Made by a program: the position numbers and the translations under genes. The notes beneath the pieces were generated by a model that saw only the letters and a list, made by a program, of their open reading frames with translations, was not told where the DNA came from and searched no databases. This document shows, piece after piece, positions 25,352 through 33,148 of a DNA stretch of 64,000 nt (the first letter of the stretch is position 1; each line of letters starts with the position of its first letter). The stretch is from Clostridia bacterium. GTDB lineage: Bacteria > Bacillota_A > Clostridia > Oscillospirales > CAG-272. The stretch lies in assembly GCA_017501345.1 (NCBI GenBank), contig JAFVXC010000028.1:60013-124012 (forward strand). Reading direction: 5' to 3'.

Positions 25352-26487
25352 TTTTTGCTCCTGTAGCTATCCTTGAAATTTTGATAAAACGTGTCTGGGA
25401 CGGTAGCTTCAAAGCCGCGCATGGCCTCGCGGCACGCACCGTACACCTGCGGGAGGCCGCTTGAAACAAGCTCGGTCTCGGTGTATTTCCGAATATTTGC
25501 GGTCATAATATCCCAGTAGTGCTCGAAGATGCCGCCGCCTACCACGGCACGCGGACGTGCGCCGTAGTGCTCGACTCCCGTGTTCAGAAGCTCTGCGAGC
25601 CGAGCGGCATTTTGGGAGATCACGGAAACAGCCTCGGAGTCTCCCTCGGCGTACGCGCGGAATGCGACCTCCGAGAGGGAAGCAATATAGGCCTTCCCAC
25701 CTGTATAGATTCGATTGACCGCGCTCCATATTTCGGCAGTTTCAAGCTTTTCGCGAAGCAGTCGGCTCATCAGACAGGGCTCCTTCAAAGAATCCTCCTC
25801 CCAAAGAGCGACCTGCAGAGCATCTCGTCCGATATCGAAGGCACTGCCACCCGTATCAAGCAGATAACCCCATCCGCCGATCCGTTTGAGCTTTTTTTCC
25901 CTTCGGACGTAAACGACAGAGCCCGTTCCGCTGATGACCGCCATATCGGCGTCATCATCCATAGCGAAAAGATTTGCGGAATCGGTATCTATCTTAATGA
26001 GAAGTGTCGGATATCTTTCCTTAAGCGCCTCGGTCAGAAGGCGGCGATTGTCGCCCGCGGCAGCGCCCGAGATCCCTCCAAAGACCGAATATACGGAAGG
26101 AAATTCCCGCATAGCCTCCTTGATACCGTCACAGATCAGGGCAGTGGTTTGGGAGATGCCTATGTCGTTCGGGTTGCTCCCGCTACGCGTAAAGCGCTTT
26201 AAGACGGTGCCTGCCTGCGTGGCTACGACGAATTCGGTCTTCGTTCCGCCGCCGTCGATGCCGAGCAGGAGACGCTCTGATGCGGGACGAAGCAGATCGT
26301 CTACCAGTACGTCAAAAAAAGCCGCGATCCTGATGAGATTTTCAAGCTCAGGCGGCGCGATCCCGCGTTCCCAGTTTGATACTGCCTGAAAGGTCACGTG
26401 AAGTGCCTCTGCAAAGGCGTTTTGCGTGAGCCCTTTTTCTTTCCTCAGTTCTCGGATCCTTTCACCGACCAAATTTACATCAAGCAT
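25348..26487 (-). CDS. XRE helix-turn-helix fused to BadF/BadG-type amino-sugar kinase (MurK-like)
   Basis: A 379-residue fusion. Residues about 4-62 are a Cro/CI-type HTH (ERIRELRKEKGLTQNAFAEA; TFQAVSNWERGIAPP). Residues about 70-379 are a BadF/BadG-type ATPase of the GlcNAc/MurNAc kinase group (LLGIDGGGTKTEFV, GGISGAAAGD, VISGTGSVVY, GGWGYLLDTGGSAFDIG, VVGGGIFEHYW). In Clostridium acetobutylicum the related MurK phosphorylates MurNAc and GlcNAc next to MurQ. Here the kinase is fused to a DNA-binding domain, so it may both make the substrate of MurQ and control the operon. ATG 26487 has GGGAG 8 bp upstream. Confidence 0.88.
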   Translation of the reverse strand: MLDVNLVGERIRELRKEKGLTQNAFAEALHVTFQAVSNWERGIAPPELENLIRIAAFFDVLVDDLLRPASERLLLGIDGGGTKTEFVVATQAGTVLKRFTRSGSNPNDIGISQTTALICDGIKEAMREFPSVYSVFGGISGAAAGDNRRLLTEALKERYPTLLIKIDTDSANLFAMDDDADMAVISGTGSVVYVRREKKLKRIGGWGYLLDTGGSAFDIGRDALQVALWEEDSLKEPCLMSRLLREKLETAEIWSAVNRIYTGGKAYIASLSEVAFRAYAEGDSEAVSVISQNAARLAELLNTGVEHYGARPRAVVGGGIFEHYWDIMTANIRKYTETELVSSGLPQVYGACREAMRGFEATVPDTFYQNFKDSYRSKK

Positions 26488-26520
26488 AATGAACACTCCC
26501 GAAATAATCTTTATAGCTCA

Positions 26521-26594
26521 ATTATAACAAGCGATAATGGAAAAGTCAATCAATTTTTACTCGACAATTGCCGCTTTTTCAATCAATGATTGAA
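26521..26594 (-). promoter_or_regulatory. Promoter and palindromic operator of the kinase-murQ operon
   Basis: Minus-strand TTGACT (26549-26544), 17-bp spacer, TATAAT (26526-26521) with TGT extended -10. Just upstream is a perfect palindrome TTCAATCA-A-TGATTGAA (26578-26594), and the half-site TCAATCAA recurs over the -35 box. This is a good candidate site for the XRE domain of the first gene. Confidence 0.7.
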
Positions 26595-26618
26595 ATTCGC
26601 CTGCGAGAAAAGAAAAAA

Positions 26619-26650
26619 GGCAATATCAAACCGTTCGGAATGACGTTGCC
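26619..26650 (-). repeat. Operon-terminal hairpin repeat, copy 7
   Basis: GGCAATATCA with TGACGTTGCC and AACCG-TT-CGGAA inside, followed by TTTTTT; 56 bp past the stop of the second FAD oxidoreductase. It is the shortest copy and has one changed base in the right arm. Confidence 0.88.
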
Positions 26651-26706
26651 TTTTTTGAGCGCTTGTGGAGTAATGCGCTTTCGATGATGTGTCAAGCCTT
26701 TTGCAT

Positions 26707-28668
26707 TTACGGCTTTTTCCACGTTTCGGGCATTGGATTCTGATGCTCGATCCCCAGATGCTCCACGCAGTACCTGAATTTTTCAAGCTCCGCGTCCCCG
26801 GGAGAATCTCCCTTGCGGGAAGGATCGTTGCAGATGCCGCTATGCAGATGCCACCATCCGATATCCTTGAAATGATAGGATTCTCCTACTCCGATGCCGT
26901 TACAAGCGAAGGCAGTGGGAATATTCACGCCGTTTGTCAGCTCCTTCTTCAGCTCCTCAAGATGATCTTGATAGATATCTCTCGGCGTGCAATCGTGCTT
27001 TTTACAAATCGACGCCGCAATACCGACCACCTCGCCGAGCATTCCGAGCGTCCGCATCACTCTTATCGCAGAAAATGCAATATGGCTGGTACTGACAAGA
27101 CGACCGCCGATAAAGAGATTGTCGATATCCTTCGAATAGAGACAACGATACGGGACAGGGCAGGCAAACGGCATTTTCAGATGGTAAGCAAATGAGCGGA
27201 ATGCCTCCCCGAAGCTCTCCTCGTTGATCGGCTCGGGGTAGTGAATGTCGATGCCCCACGTAATTTTTGCAGTGCCGTCACTGTATCTGTTCGGTTCTTC
27301 AAAATCGTGTTGGGTCAAAACGTAGTCGCCCCTCACACGGTAGCCCTCTCGTTTGCCGCCGAAGGGCGAAACCCATTTCAGCTGCCGTTTGGCAAATCGT
27401 TCTTTATTTTCACAATGATTTTTTTGATAGGACCAATTTGAATAGATCGCGCGCAGTCCGTAATCACGGATATACTCTGTCTCGCGTACCATATCACGGG
27501 TAAAGCCGGTCTCCTGCTCCCAGTCGCCCGAAAGACAATTCAGATACGTGGTGTCGTCAAAATGAAGATTCCAATTGAGATCGGGGAAAGCAGAGTCGTT
27601 CTCCTGCTCCTCCGAGTACCATCGGATCGACTGTCCCATTACAAGATTCTTGTGTTCGCTAGGCGCGAGCTTCTCCCCGAATTCGCTTTTCGCATCGGTC
27701 CCGTACATGAGCTCTGCGCCGCCGAGCCTTGCGAGAATACCGTCACCGCTGCAATCCGAAAAGAGTCTTCCGCGTATTTTCGTTTTCTTTCCGTTAAGCG
27801 TGTTCGTGCAAATAACGGCGGACAAGGTGTCACCGTCCTTCTCGATCTCGAAAACGGCTTCATTCAGCATAATGTCGCAGGTACCGTATTTGGCCGACGG
27901 AACCTGAAACGCGAAGAGCTTCCGCTTATCCTCGAAATACTCTTCCTTGTAAATGGTGGGATGCCCCATAACGGGAGCGATCTCTCGGACTACGTCGCCG
28001 ATATGGGGGTATGGCTCGTGCTTGATCTGACCGCCCATACAAACACGTATCTCAGAGCTGTTGCACCCGCCGAGAATAGGTCTGTCGTTGATCAAGGCAA
28101 CGGTGCATCCTCTTCTGCGTGCCGTGAGCGCGGTGCAGATTCCTGCAATCCCACCGCCCACAACGACGAGATCGTAAATCTTTTCTACGGTGCGGATCTC
28201 TTTCCAGGATAGACGCTGACGCATTGCATCGATCTCAGAGATGCAGTCGCTCGGTGGAGCGGGGGAATCCGTAACGTAGATTGCGTCGCATCTTCCGTTA
28301 AAGCCGGTAAGGTCGTGAAGCGACAGCTTATGTGTGCCTGCGGTCAAGGATATCCGCCCTGCAAGCTGCCACGACCAATCCTTGCCGTTCGTGCCAAGCG
28401 TATGCTCTAAAGCCGATCCGTCGATCAACAGCTCGAATTTTCCCGCAGGATCGGCAACGTCCCAGACCGACGTCCAGTCACGGGTAAGTGCATAGACGTA
28501 ATAATCACCGTCCGCGGGTACGCCGAAATCATCATACGCATCCTCGACCGGAACGCCCATCCCGTGCGCCATCAGATATGCGGAATGGATCATTTCCATA
28601 GAGGCTGAATCAACGACCCAGCCGCCCTTGCTTTTAAAGCTCTCCGCTTCGATGAATAATTCGGTCAT
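26707..28668 (-). CDS. FAD-dependent oxidoreductase with N-terminal carbohydrate-binding-like domain
   Basis: A 653-residue fusion. Residues about 1-145 look like a beta-sandwich ligand-binding domain (LFIEAESF, GDYYVYALTRDWTSVW, FELLIDG, AGTHKLSLHDLTGFNGRCDAIYVT). Residues about 160-653 are a PF12831-type flavoprotein (DLVVVGGGIAGICTALTARRRG, GGCNSSEIR, FSDCSGDGILARLGG, NLFIGGRLVSTSH). No signal peptide. ATG 28668 has GGAGG 5 bp upstream; a GTG 15 bp earlier overlaps the SDR stop and was rejected. Third gene of AraC-SDR-FAD. It may oxidise or reduce a sugar or glycoside that the first domain grips; the substrate is unknown. Confidence 0.85.
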   Translation of the reverse strand: MTELFIEAESFKSKGGWVVDSASMEMIHSAYLMAHGMGVPVEDAYDDFGVPADGDYYVYALTRDWTSVWDVADPAGKFELLIDGSALEHTLGTNGKDWSWQLAGRISLTAGTHKLSLHDLTGFNGRCDAIYVTDSPAPPSDCISEIDAMRQRLSWKEIRTVEKIYDLVVVGGGIAGICTALTARRRGCTVALINDRPILGGCNSSEIRVCMGGQIKHEPYPHIGDVVREIAPVMGHPTIYKEEYFEDKRKLFAFQVPSAKYGTCDIMLNEAVFEIEKDGDTLSAVICTNTLNGKKTKIRGRLFSDCSGDGILARLGGAELMYGTDAKSEFGEKLAPSEHKNLVMGQSIRWYSEEQENDSAFPDLNWNLHFDDTTYLNCLSGDWEQETGFTRDMVRETEYIRDYGLRAIYSNWSYQKNHCENKERFAKRQLKWVSPFGGKREGYRVRGDYVLTQHDFEEPNRYSDGTAKITWGIDIHYPEPINEESFGEAFRSFAYHLKMPFACPVPYRCLYSKDIDNLFIGGRLVSTSHIAFSAIRVMRTLGMLGEVVGIAASICKKHDCTPRDIYQDHLEELKKELTNGVNIPTAFACNGIGVGESYHFKDIGWWHLHSGICNDPSRKGDSPGDAELEKFRYCVEHLGIEHQNPMPETWKKP

Positions 28669-28679
28669 TTTAACCTCCG

Positions 28680-29384
28680 TCACAGGGGATTGACCTCTTT
28701 ATCGATTCCCCAGACCGTAACGTCCTCGACTACGGCTCTCTCGGGAAGATTTGCGATATAAAGAACCGTTTCGGCAATGTCCTCGGGCAAAAGCTTGTCT
28801 GTGGTCTCTCCGATTCCGCAAGCGCTTTGGAAGCCCGTGCTTGCCGAGGAGGGAACAACGCAGCTTACGCGCACGTTGTAGGGCTGCATCTCAAGATACA
28901 TTCCCTTGGAAAAGTTCAGAACGCCCGCCTTGGCAGCGGCATAGACCGACCACGTGGGCCAGCACTGGCGCGCGCAAACCGAGGAAATGTTGATCATAGT
29001 TCCGGATCTCTGGCCCTTCATCATCTCCGAAAAGGCGCGACAGCCGTAGATGACGCTGTTCAGATTCAATTTGATCGTTGTGTCGATCTCTTCGACCGTG
29101 AACTCGCTGACCTCCTTGATGGTAACACCGCCGCCGGCATTGTTGACAAGGACGTCAAGTCTGCCGTATTTTTCTTTCACGGTCTTTACGGCAGCCTCCC
29201 AATCCGAAGGATTTGTTACATCCATAGAGAAGGCAAGATCGCCGCCGACCTCCTTCCTTGCGCATTCGAGCTTATCGAGGTTTCTCGCAGTCATAATGAC
29301 CGTATCACCGTTGTCCTTGAATGCCTTTGCGGTTGCTTTTCCGTAGCCGCTGGATGCTCCTGTGATAAGTACGATCTTATTCAT
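28680..29384 (-). CDS. Short-chain dehydrogenase/reductase in the FAD oxidoreductase operon
   Basis: A 234-residue SDR with TGASSGYG, NNAG near residue 85, the catalytic Ser in NISSVCAR and YAAAK near 150. TARNLDKL after beta strand 2 suggests NADP(H). It lies 3 bp after the AraC gene and 11 bp before the flavoprotein, forming one operon. It likely shares a substrate with the flavoprotein. Confidence 0.9.
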   Translation of the reverse strand: MNKIVLITGASSGYGKATAKAFKDNGDTVIMTARNLDKLECARKEVGGDLAFSMDVTNPSDWEAAVKTVKEKYGRLDVLVNNAGGGVTIKEVSEFTVEEIDTTIKLNLNSVIYGCRAFSEMMKGQRSGTMINISSVCARQCWPTWSVYAAAKAGVLNFSKGMYLEMQPYNVRVSCVVPSSASTGFQSACGIGETTDKLLPEDIAETVLYIANLPERAVVEDVTVWGIDKEVNPL

Positions 29385-29387
29385 ATT

Positions 29388-30218
29388 TTACTCCTTTTCT
29401 ATGGGAATTCTGATTTCCCATTCAAAATTATTTTCGGACATATCGCGAGGGAAGACCTCGACCGTCGGTATATCGAGCCTTTTTTTCAGCTTTGCCGACG
29501 GCAAAATATCATAAAGTATGGTGTTGTATTTTTGATTGACAATGTCATCGTCTGTGGTATTCATTTTCACAGCGAGCCATCGGCAGGCGGGTATGATGTC
29601 ATCGGATGACGCATCCGTGAGCGGGACCAGCCGTTCACCAATATTACATTTTACCTTTCCGTGCTTGCTTTGATAAGAGACGAAAATTTGATCCTTCGAC
29701 AATTCCTTGTCTTTTTCAAGCTCATAAAATTCGTTCCACACCTTTTCACAGCAGCAGGTATCGGTATGATCCGAAAAAGCAGAATATCCCCGGATGGTAA
29801 AGGCTGTGTCATTCAGGATCTGAAAAGAGAGCTCCTCGCCACTTTGAATATGCCATTCAAACTTCGGCTTGGAGAATAGAGTTATCTCACAGCTTTCTTT
29901 CTGGCAGGTTGTTGGAGAGAAGCCGTGATGCTCGCTGAATGCTTTTGAGAACGCAGCAACAGAAGAATAGCCGTATTTTTCACTGATCTCTTGCACGGTC
30001 ACCTTAGCGTTCGCGATCAGGTCACACGCGGCAAGCGACAATCTTCGCTTTCGCACATACTCAGAGAGCGGACATCCAATGATAAATGAAAATATTCGTC
30101 TGAATTCATAGATCGACAAAGTCATCCCGGAGGCCAGCGCCTCGTAATCAATATCCGAGGTGATATTGCTTTCGATCTCTTCTATGATTTCCTCTATTTT
30201 TTGTATGCCGTTGTACAT
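29388..30218 (-). CDS. AraC regulator with GyrI-like C-terminal ligand domain
   Basis: A 276-residue regulator with the reverse layout to most AraC proteins: the double HTH is at the N-terminus (about 8-108, IEEIESNITSDIDYEALASG; VQEISEKYGYSSVAAFSKAF) and a GyrI-like/AraC_E_bind small-molecule domain follows (about 120-276). It is the first gene of the operon with SDR and FAD oxidoreductase, so it controls its own transcription. AGGAGG precedes the start. Its -10 is TATAAT with TGA at 30250-30245; TTGACA lies 22 bp upstream, too far for a normal promoter, which fits an activator-dependent one. Confidence 0.88.
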   Translation of the reverse strand: MYNGIQKIEEIIEEIESNITSDIDYEALASGMTLSIYEFRRIFSFIIGCPLSEYVRKRRLSLAACDLIANAKVTVQEISEKYGYSSVAAFSKAFSEHHGFSPTTCQKESCEITLFSKPKFEWHIQSGEELSFQILNDTAFTIRGYSAFSDHTDTCCCEKVWNEFYELEKDKELSKDQIFVSYQSKHGKVKCNIGERLVPLTDASSDDIIPACRWLAVKMNTTDDDIVNQKYNTILYDILPSAKLKKRLDIPTVEVFPRDMSENNFEWEIRIPIEKE

Positions 30219-30337
30219 ACCATACCTCCTTTGTCGATGACACTATTATATCACAAAACACTTCTGCTGTCTTGTCAATATGTGTATTTTAAAGACAAAA
30301 ACCTTCGATATGAATGTCACTCGGCTGAGATCCTCGG

Positions 30338-31105
30338 TCAAAATTTGGACGGTGAACGACCGAAGTGGCGCTTAAAATGCTTGGAAAAGTAAAGGGCGTC
30401 CTGGTAACCGACGATCTCGGAGATCTCGTGAATGCTGCTGTATTCACCGCTTTCTATAATGTTTTTTGCTTTTATCAAGCGGCAACGAATGATGTATTTC
30501 TTGGGGGATTCTCCGAATTTGGCAAAAAACAGCTTTCTGAACGTGACCTCGGAGATGCCGCAAAGATCTGCCAGCGTTGAAACGGTGAGATCCGGACAGT
30601 ATAAGTGCTCTTCAAGATATTCGAGGGCAGGGTTGAGACGTGCGCCTTGCGCCGCGGTATGGATCGGATTGCCTTGCATTTCGAGAAGACACGATATGAG
30701 GTGATAAAAAAGTGAGAGCAGCTCATAGCGGTCAGCGTCAATGTGCGAAAGATGCCATCGCTTCTGCATTTGATGAAAAACGTGGCATATATGCTCCGAA
30801 CTTTGAGGAGAAAACAATTTCGGCTTTTCCATAAAGGGCGTGGTGCTATGGAAATTTATCAAGCAATAAACGCTTTCGCCCTGTGATATTTTTTCAAAAG
30901 AATAGCTTTCTCCCTCGGGGATGTACAGCACCGTTCCTGCTACAAGACGCACGGCAGCTCCGCGCAGATAATAAACACTCTCGCCGCTCATCTTATAGAT
31001 CAGAGTATGCGACGGCCTGTTGACTATACTCGCCTGCGCAGTACTGTCTCCGCGCACGATTCCTGTTATTTGTACGTTTGTTAATGTCTGTGGAATTTTG
31101 CTCAC
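30338..31105 (-). CDS. AraC family regulator, divergent to the AEC transporter
   Basis: A 255-residue AraC regulator with N-terminal cupin domain (TLIYKMSGESVYYLRG; AGTVLYIPEGESYSFEK) and C-terminal double HTH (about 160-252: VSTLADLCGISEVTFRKLFF; IHEISEIVGYQDALYFSKHF). It is read divergently from the AEC transporter gene (148 bp between starts) and probably controls uptake or export of its ligand. No GGCAATATCA hairpin follows it, the only minus-strand transcription unit left of 45 kb without one. Confidence 0.9.
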   Translation of the reverse strand: MSKIPQTLTNVQITGIVRGDSTAQASIVNRPSHTLIYKMSGESVYYLRGAAVRLVAGTVLYIPEGESYSFEKISQGESVYCLINFHSTTPFMEKPKLFSPQSSEHICHVFHQMQKRWHLSHIDADRYELLSLFYHLISCLLEMQGNPIHTAAQGARLNPALEYLEEHLYCPDLTVSTLADLCGISEVTFRKLFFAKFGESPKKYIIRCRLIKAKNIIESGEYSSIHEISEIVGYQDALYFSKHFKRHFGRSPSKF

Positions 31106-31124
31106 CCGCCTTTTCTATAGCTTT

Positions 31125-31152
31125 ATTATACCATTCAAATGATGTTTGTCAA
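31125..31152 (-). promoter_or_regulatory. Promoter of the AraC gene at 30338-31105
   Basis: Minus-strand TTGACA (31152-31147), 16-bp spacer, TATAAT (31130-31125) with TGG extended -10, 20 bp before the start codon. Confidence 0.8.
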
Positions 31153-31191
31153 GATTTTGTTTTGAAAAATCCATATTTAATGAAATCTCCA

Positions 31192-31220
31192 TTTACAGTC
31201 TGTGTTTTGCAGTGTATAAT
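31192..31220 (+). promoter_or_regulatory. Promoter of the AEC transporter gene
   Basis: TTTACA (31192-31197), 17-bp spacer, TATAAT (31215-31220), 33 bp before the GTG start codon. Confidence 0.75.
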
Positions 31221-31252
31221 GTGAATGATTATTGTGCTTTTGGGAGGCTGAA

Positions 31253-32161
31253 GTGATTTTCAAGGAGCTTTTCGTTTTATACATATTCATATTCTTGGGC
31301 TGGCTGCTGGGCAGAATCAAGCCCGAGATCGTAAGTGGAAGTAAGGTGCTGTCGTTCCTGCTTGTAAATCTGTTTTTACCAAGCAAGGTGTTTTTGACCT
31401 TTTCACAAAGCTTTACAGTTACGTACCTTAAGGAGAACTACGCAACCTTTTTTATCTCTGTGTGCATTCTCCTTTTACTGTCGCTGATTGCGATCCCGCT
31501 CTCTGCTATGCTTACAGGAGAGCGCTATCAGAAAAAGGTGTATCGGTATTCCTTCGCAATAACCAACTACGCCTATATGGGATACGCTCTTATTGAAAAT
31601 TTGCTTGGCAAGGGTGCGCTTGCCAATATGATAACCTTTTGTATCCCATTCGCTATGTATACCTATACGGTTGGCTACTCGCTTCTTACGGGGGAGGGGA
31701 AAATCGCGAAAAAGCTTCTGAATACTATGACCGTTTCGATAGTGCTTGGCTGCGTGTTTGGTCTTGTGGGGATACCCGTACCGAGTGTGATCAGTACCGT
31801 ACTCAGCTCGGCATCGGCGTGTACGGGTGCACTGAGTATGCTTCTTACGGGACTGGTTATTGCATCATTTTCTCCCAAGGAGCTGTTGCCGGACGGCGGC
31901 ACGCTTGTCTTTTCGGGATTGCGCCTTGTCGCTCTGCCGGCTCTCGTGCTTGGCATATGCAAGCTCCTGTCGATGGCATTCACGCTTCCTCCGGCAATAT
32001 ATCCCTTTGCGGTTATCGTTGCGTGTATGCCCTGTGGGCTGAATACGGTGGTCTTTCCGCGACTTGTAGGCGAGGATTGCAGGCAGGGAGCACGAATGGT
32101 GCTTTATTCACACGTCTTTTCTATGGTGACGATCCCACTGTGGCTGATGATACTCATATAA
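31253..32161 (+). CDS. AEC (auxin efflux carrier) family transporter
   Basis: A 302-residue membrane protein with about ten hydrophobic segments, of the PF03547 AEC family, whose bacterial members carry malate, malonate and other organic acids. Conserved features include a first segment FKELFVLYIFIFLGWLLGRI, a mid-protein TNYAYMGYAL and a late CMPCGLNTVVF. The GTG start at 31253 has GGGAGG 5 bp upstream; an earlier ATG frame at 31232 has no RBS. One of only two transporters in the window. Together with the divergent AraC it suggests organic-acid export or uptake linked to the neighbouring GRE pathways. Confidence 0.85.
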   Translation: MIFKELFVLYIFIFLGWLLGRIKPEIVSGSKVLSFLLVNLFLPSKVFLTFSQSFTVTYLKENYATFFISVCILLLLSLIAIPLSAMLTGERYQKKVYRYSFAITNYAYMGYALIENLLGKGALANMITFCIPFAMYTYTVGYSLLTGEGKIAKKLLNTMTVSIVLGCVFGLVGIPVPSVISTVLSSASACTGALSMLLTGLVIASFSPKELLPDGGTLVFSGLRLVALPALVLGICKLLSMAFTLPPAIYPFAVIVACMPCGLNTVVFPRLVGEDCRQGARMVLYSHVFSMVTIPLWLMILI

Positions 32162-32258
32162 AGCATATATCGGGAGATTTGTCTTGGACTCGGTCGTTAC
32201 GTTGCGGGAAAGACCTTCCATATTTCAGTGATATAGGGATTATAATGTGTGCGAAAAG

Positions 32259-32297
32259 GGCAATGTCAGACCGAGTGATTTTCGGAATGATATTGCC
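32259..32297 (-). repeat. Operon-terminal hairpin repeat, copy 8
   Basis: GGCAATGTCA / TGATATTGCC with GACCG..CGGAA inside and outer GGGC pairing extended, between the convergent AEC gene and activase 3. It is the most diverged left arm of the set (two changes). Confidence 0.85.
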
Positions 32298-32326
32298 CTT
32301 TATGCTTGGATACCGACACGGTGCCG

Positions 32327-33148
32327 TCAGGTAAGGACGACAAGATTTGTGATATCTCTTATTGCTTTTTTTGCGTTCTCAAGCTCTTCGTCCGAGGGTA
32401 TTCTGCTCGGTAAGGTGCTTTCCATATTCAATGCCGCATATTTGGACTCTGCGTAGCTGTGATAGGGGAGAACGCGGATCTTCGTAATGTGCTTGATGCC
32501 CGAAAGGAAATGCGCGATCTTTTCTACTTGATCTGCATTGTATTCGGGAACAAAGGGGATGCGGATCTCCACGTCCTTCCCGAGAGAATCCAGATATTTC
32601 AGATTTTCAAGAATCTGCTTGTTCGACCTTCCCGTGCATTTGATATGTACGTCCTCATCGTATGCCTTGATATCGTACAGAAAAACGTCGGTATAGGGAA
32701 TCACCTTATTTAGGATCTCTTTCGAAGCAAATCCGCAGGTGTCCACAGCGGTGTGGATACCGTTTTCTTTTAGTCTTTTTAAGAGCTCGGCGCAAAAATC
32801 GGCTTGCATCAGGCACTCGCCGCCTGAAAGCGTTACGCCGCCTCCCGAATTCTCGAAGAACTCTTTGTCCTCCAGAAGAAGAGGCAAAAGCTCGTCTACG
32901 GTAACCTCTCTTCCGTAGAGAACGCGTGCTTCTCCGAGACAGTCCTCCTCTGTAAAGCCGTCCCTCTTGCATTCTCCGCACCCGATACATTTGTGCGCGT
33001 AATATGCGGTCTGCGGCTTCTGCAAAAGTCCCTCGGGATTGTGACACCATACGCACCTGAGGGGACACCCTTTGAAAAATACGGTCGTGCGGATGCCATC
33101 GCCGTCGTGTACGGCAAAGCGCTTGATCTCAAAAATCGTTGCGGTCAT
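32327..33148 (-). CDS. Glycyl radical enzyme activase, for GRE3
   Basis: A 273-residue radical SAM activase with CPLRCVWC and a short ferredoxin insert (CIGCGEC, then a later Cys in EEDCLGEAR). SGGE is present in GVTLSGGECLMQ. It is clearly separate from the near-twin activases 1 and 2. It begins inside the GRE3 stop (ATGA overlap), so expression is coupled to GRE3, whose Gly702 it should activate. The longer frame to 33208 lies in GRE3 and was rejected. Confidence 0.92.
   Translation of the reverse strand: MTATIFEIKRFAVHDGDGIRTTVFFKGCPLRCVWCHNPEGLLQKPQTAYYAHKCIGCGECKRDGFTEEDCLGEARVLYGREVTVDELLPLLLEDKEFFENSGGGVTLSGGECLMQADFCAELLKRLKENGIHTAVDTCGFASKEILNKVIPYTDVFLYDIKAYDEDVHIKCTGRSNKQILENLKYLDSLGKDVEIRIPFVPEYNADQVEKIAHFLSGIKHITKIRVLPYHSYAESKYAALNMESTLPSRIPSDEELENAKKAIRDITNLVVLT

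Noticed and set aside
30251..30278. TTGACA upstream of the AraC-SDR-FAD operon as a standard -35 box
   Set aside because: The spacer to TATAAT is 22 bp, too long for normal sigma-A use; noted in the gene entry only as a possible activator-dependent promoter.
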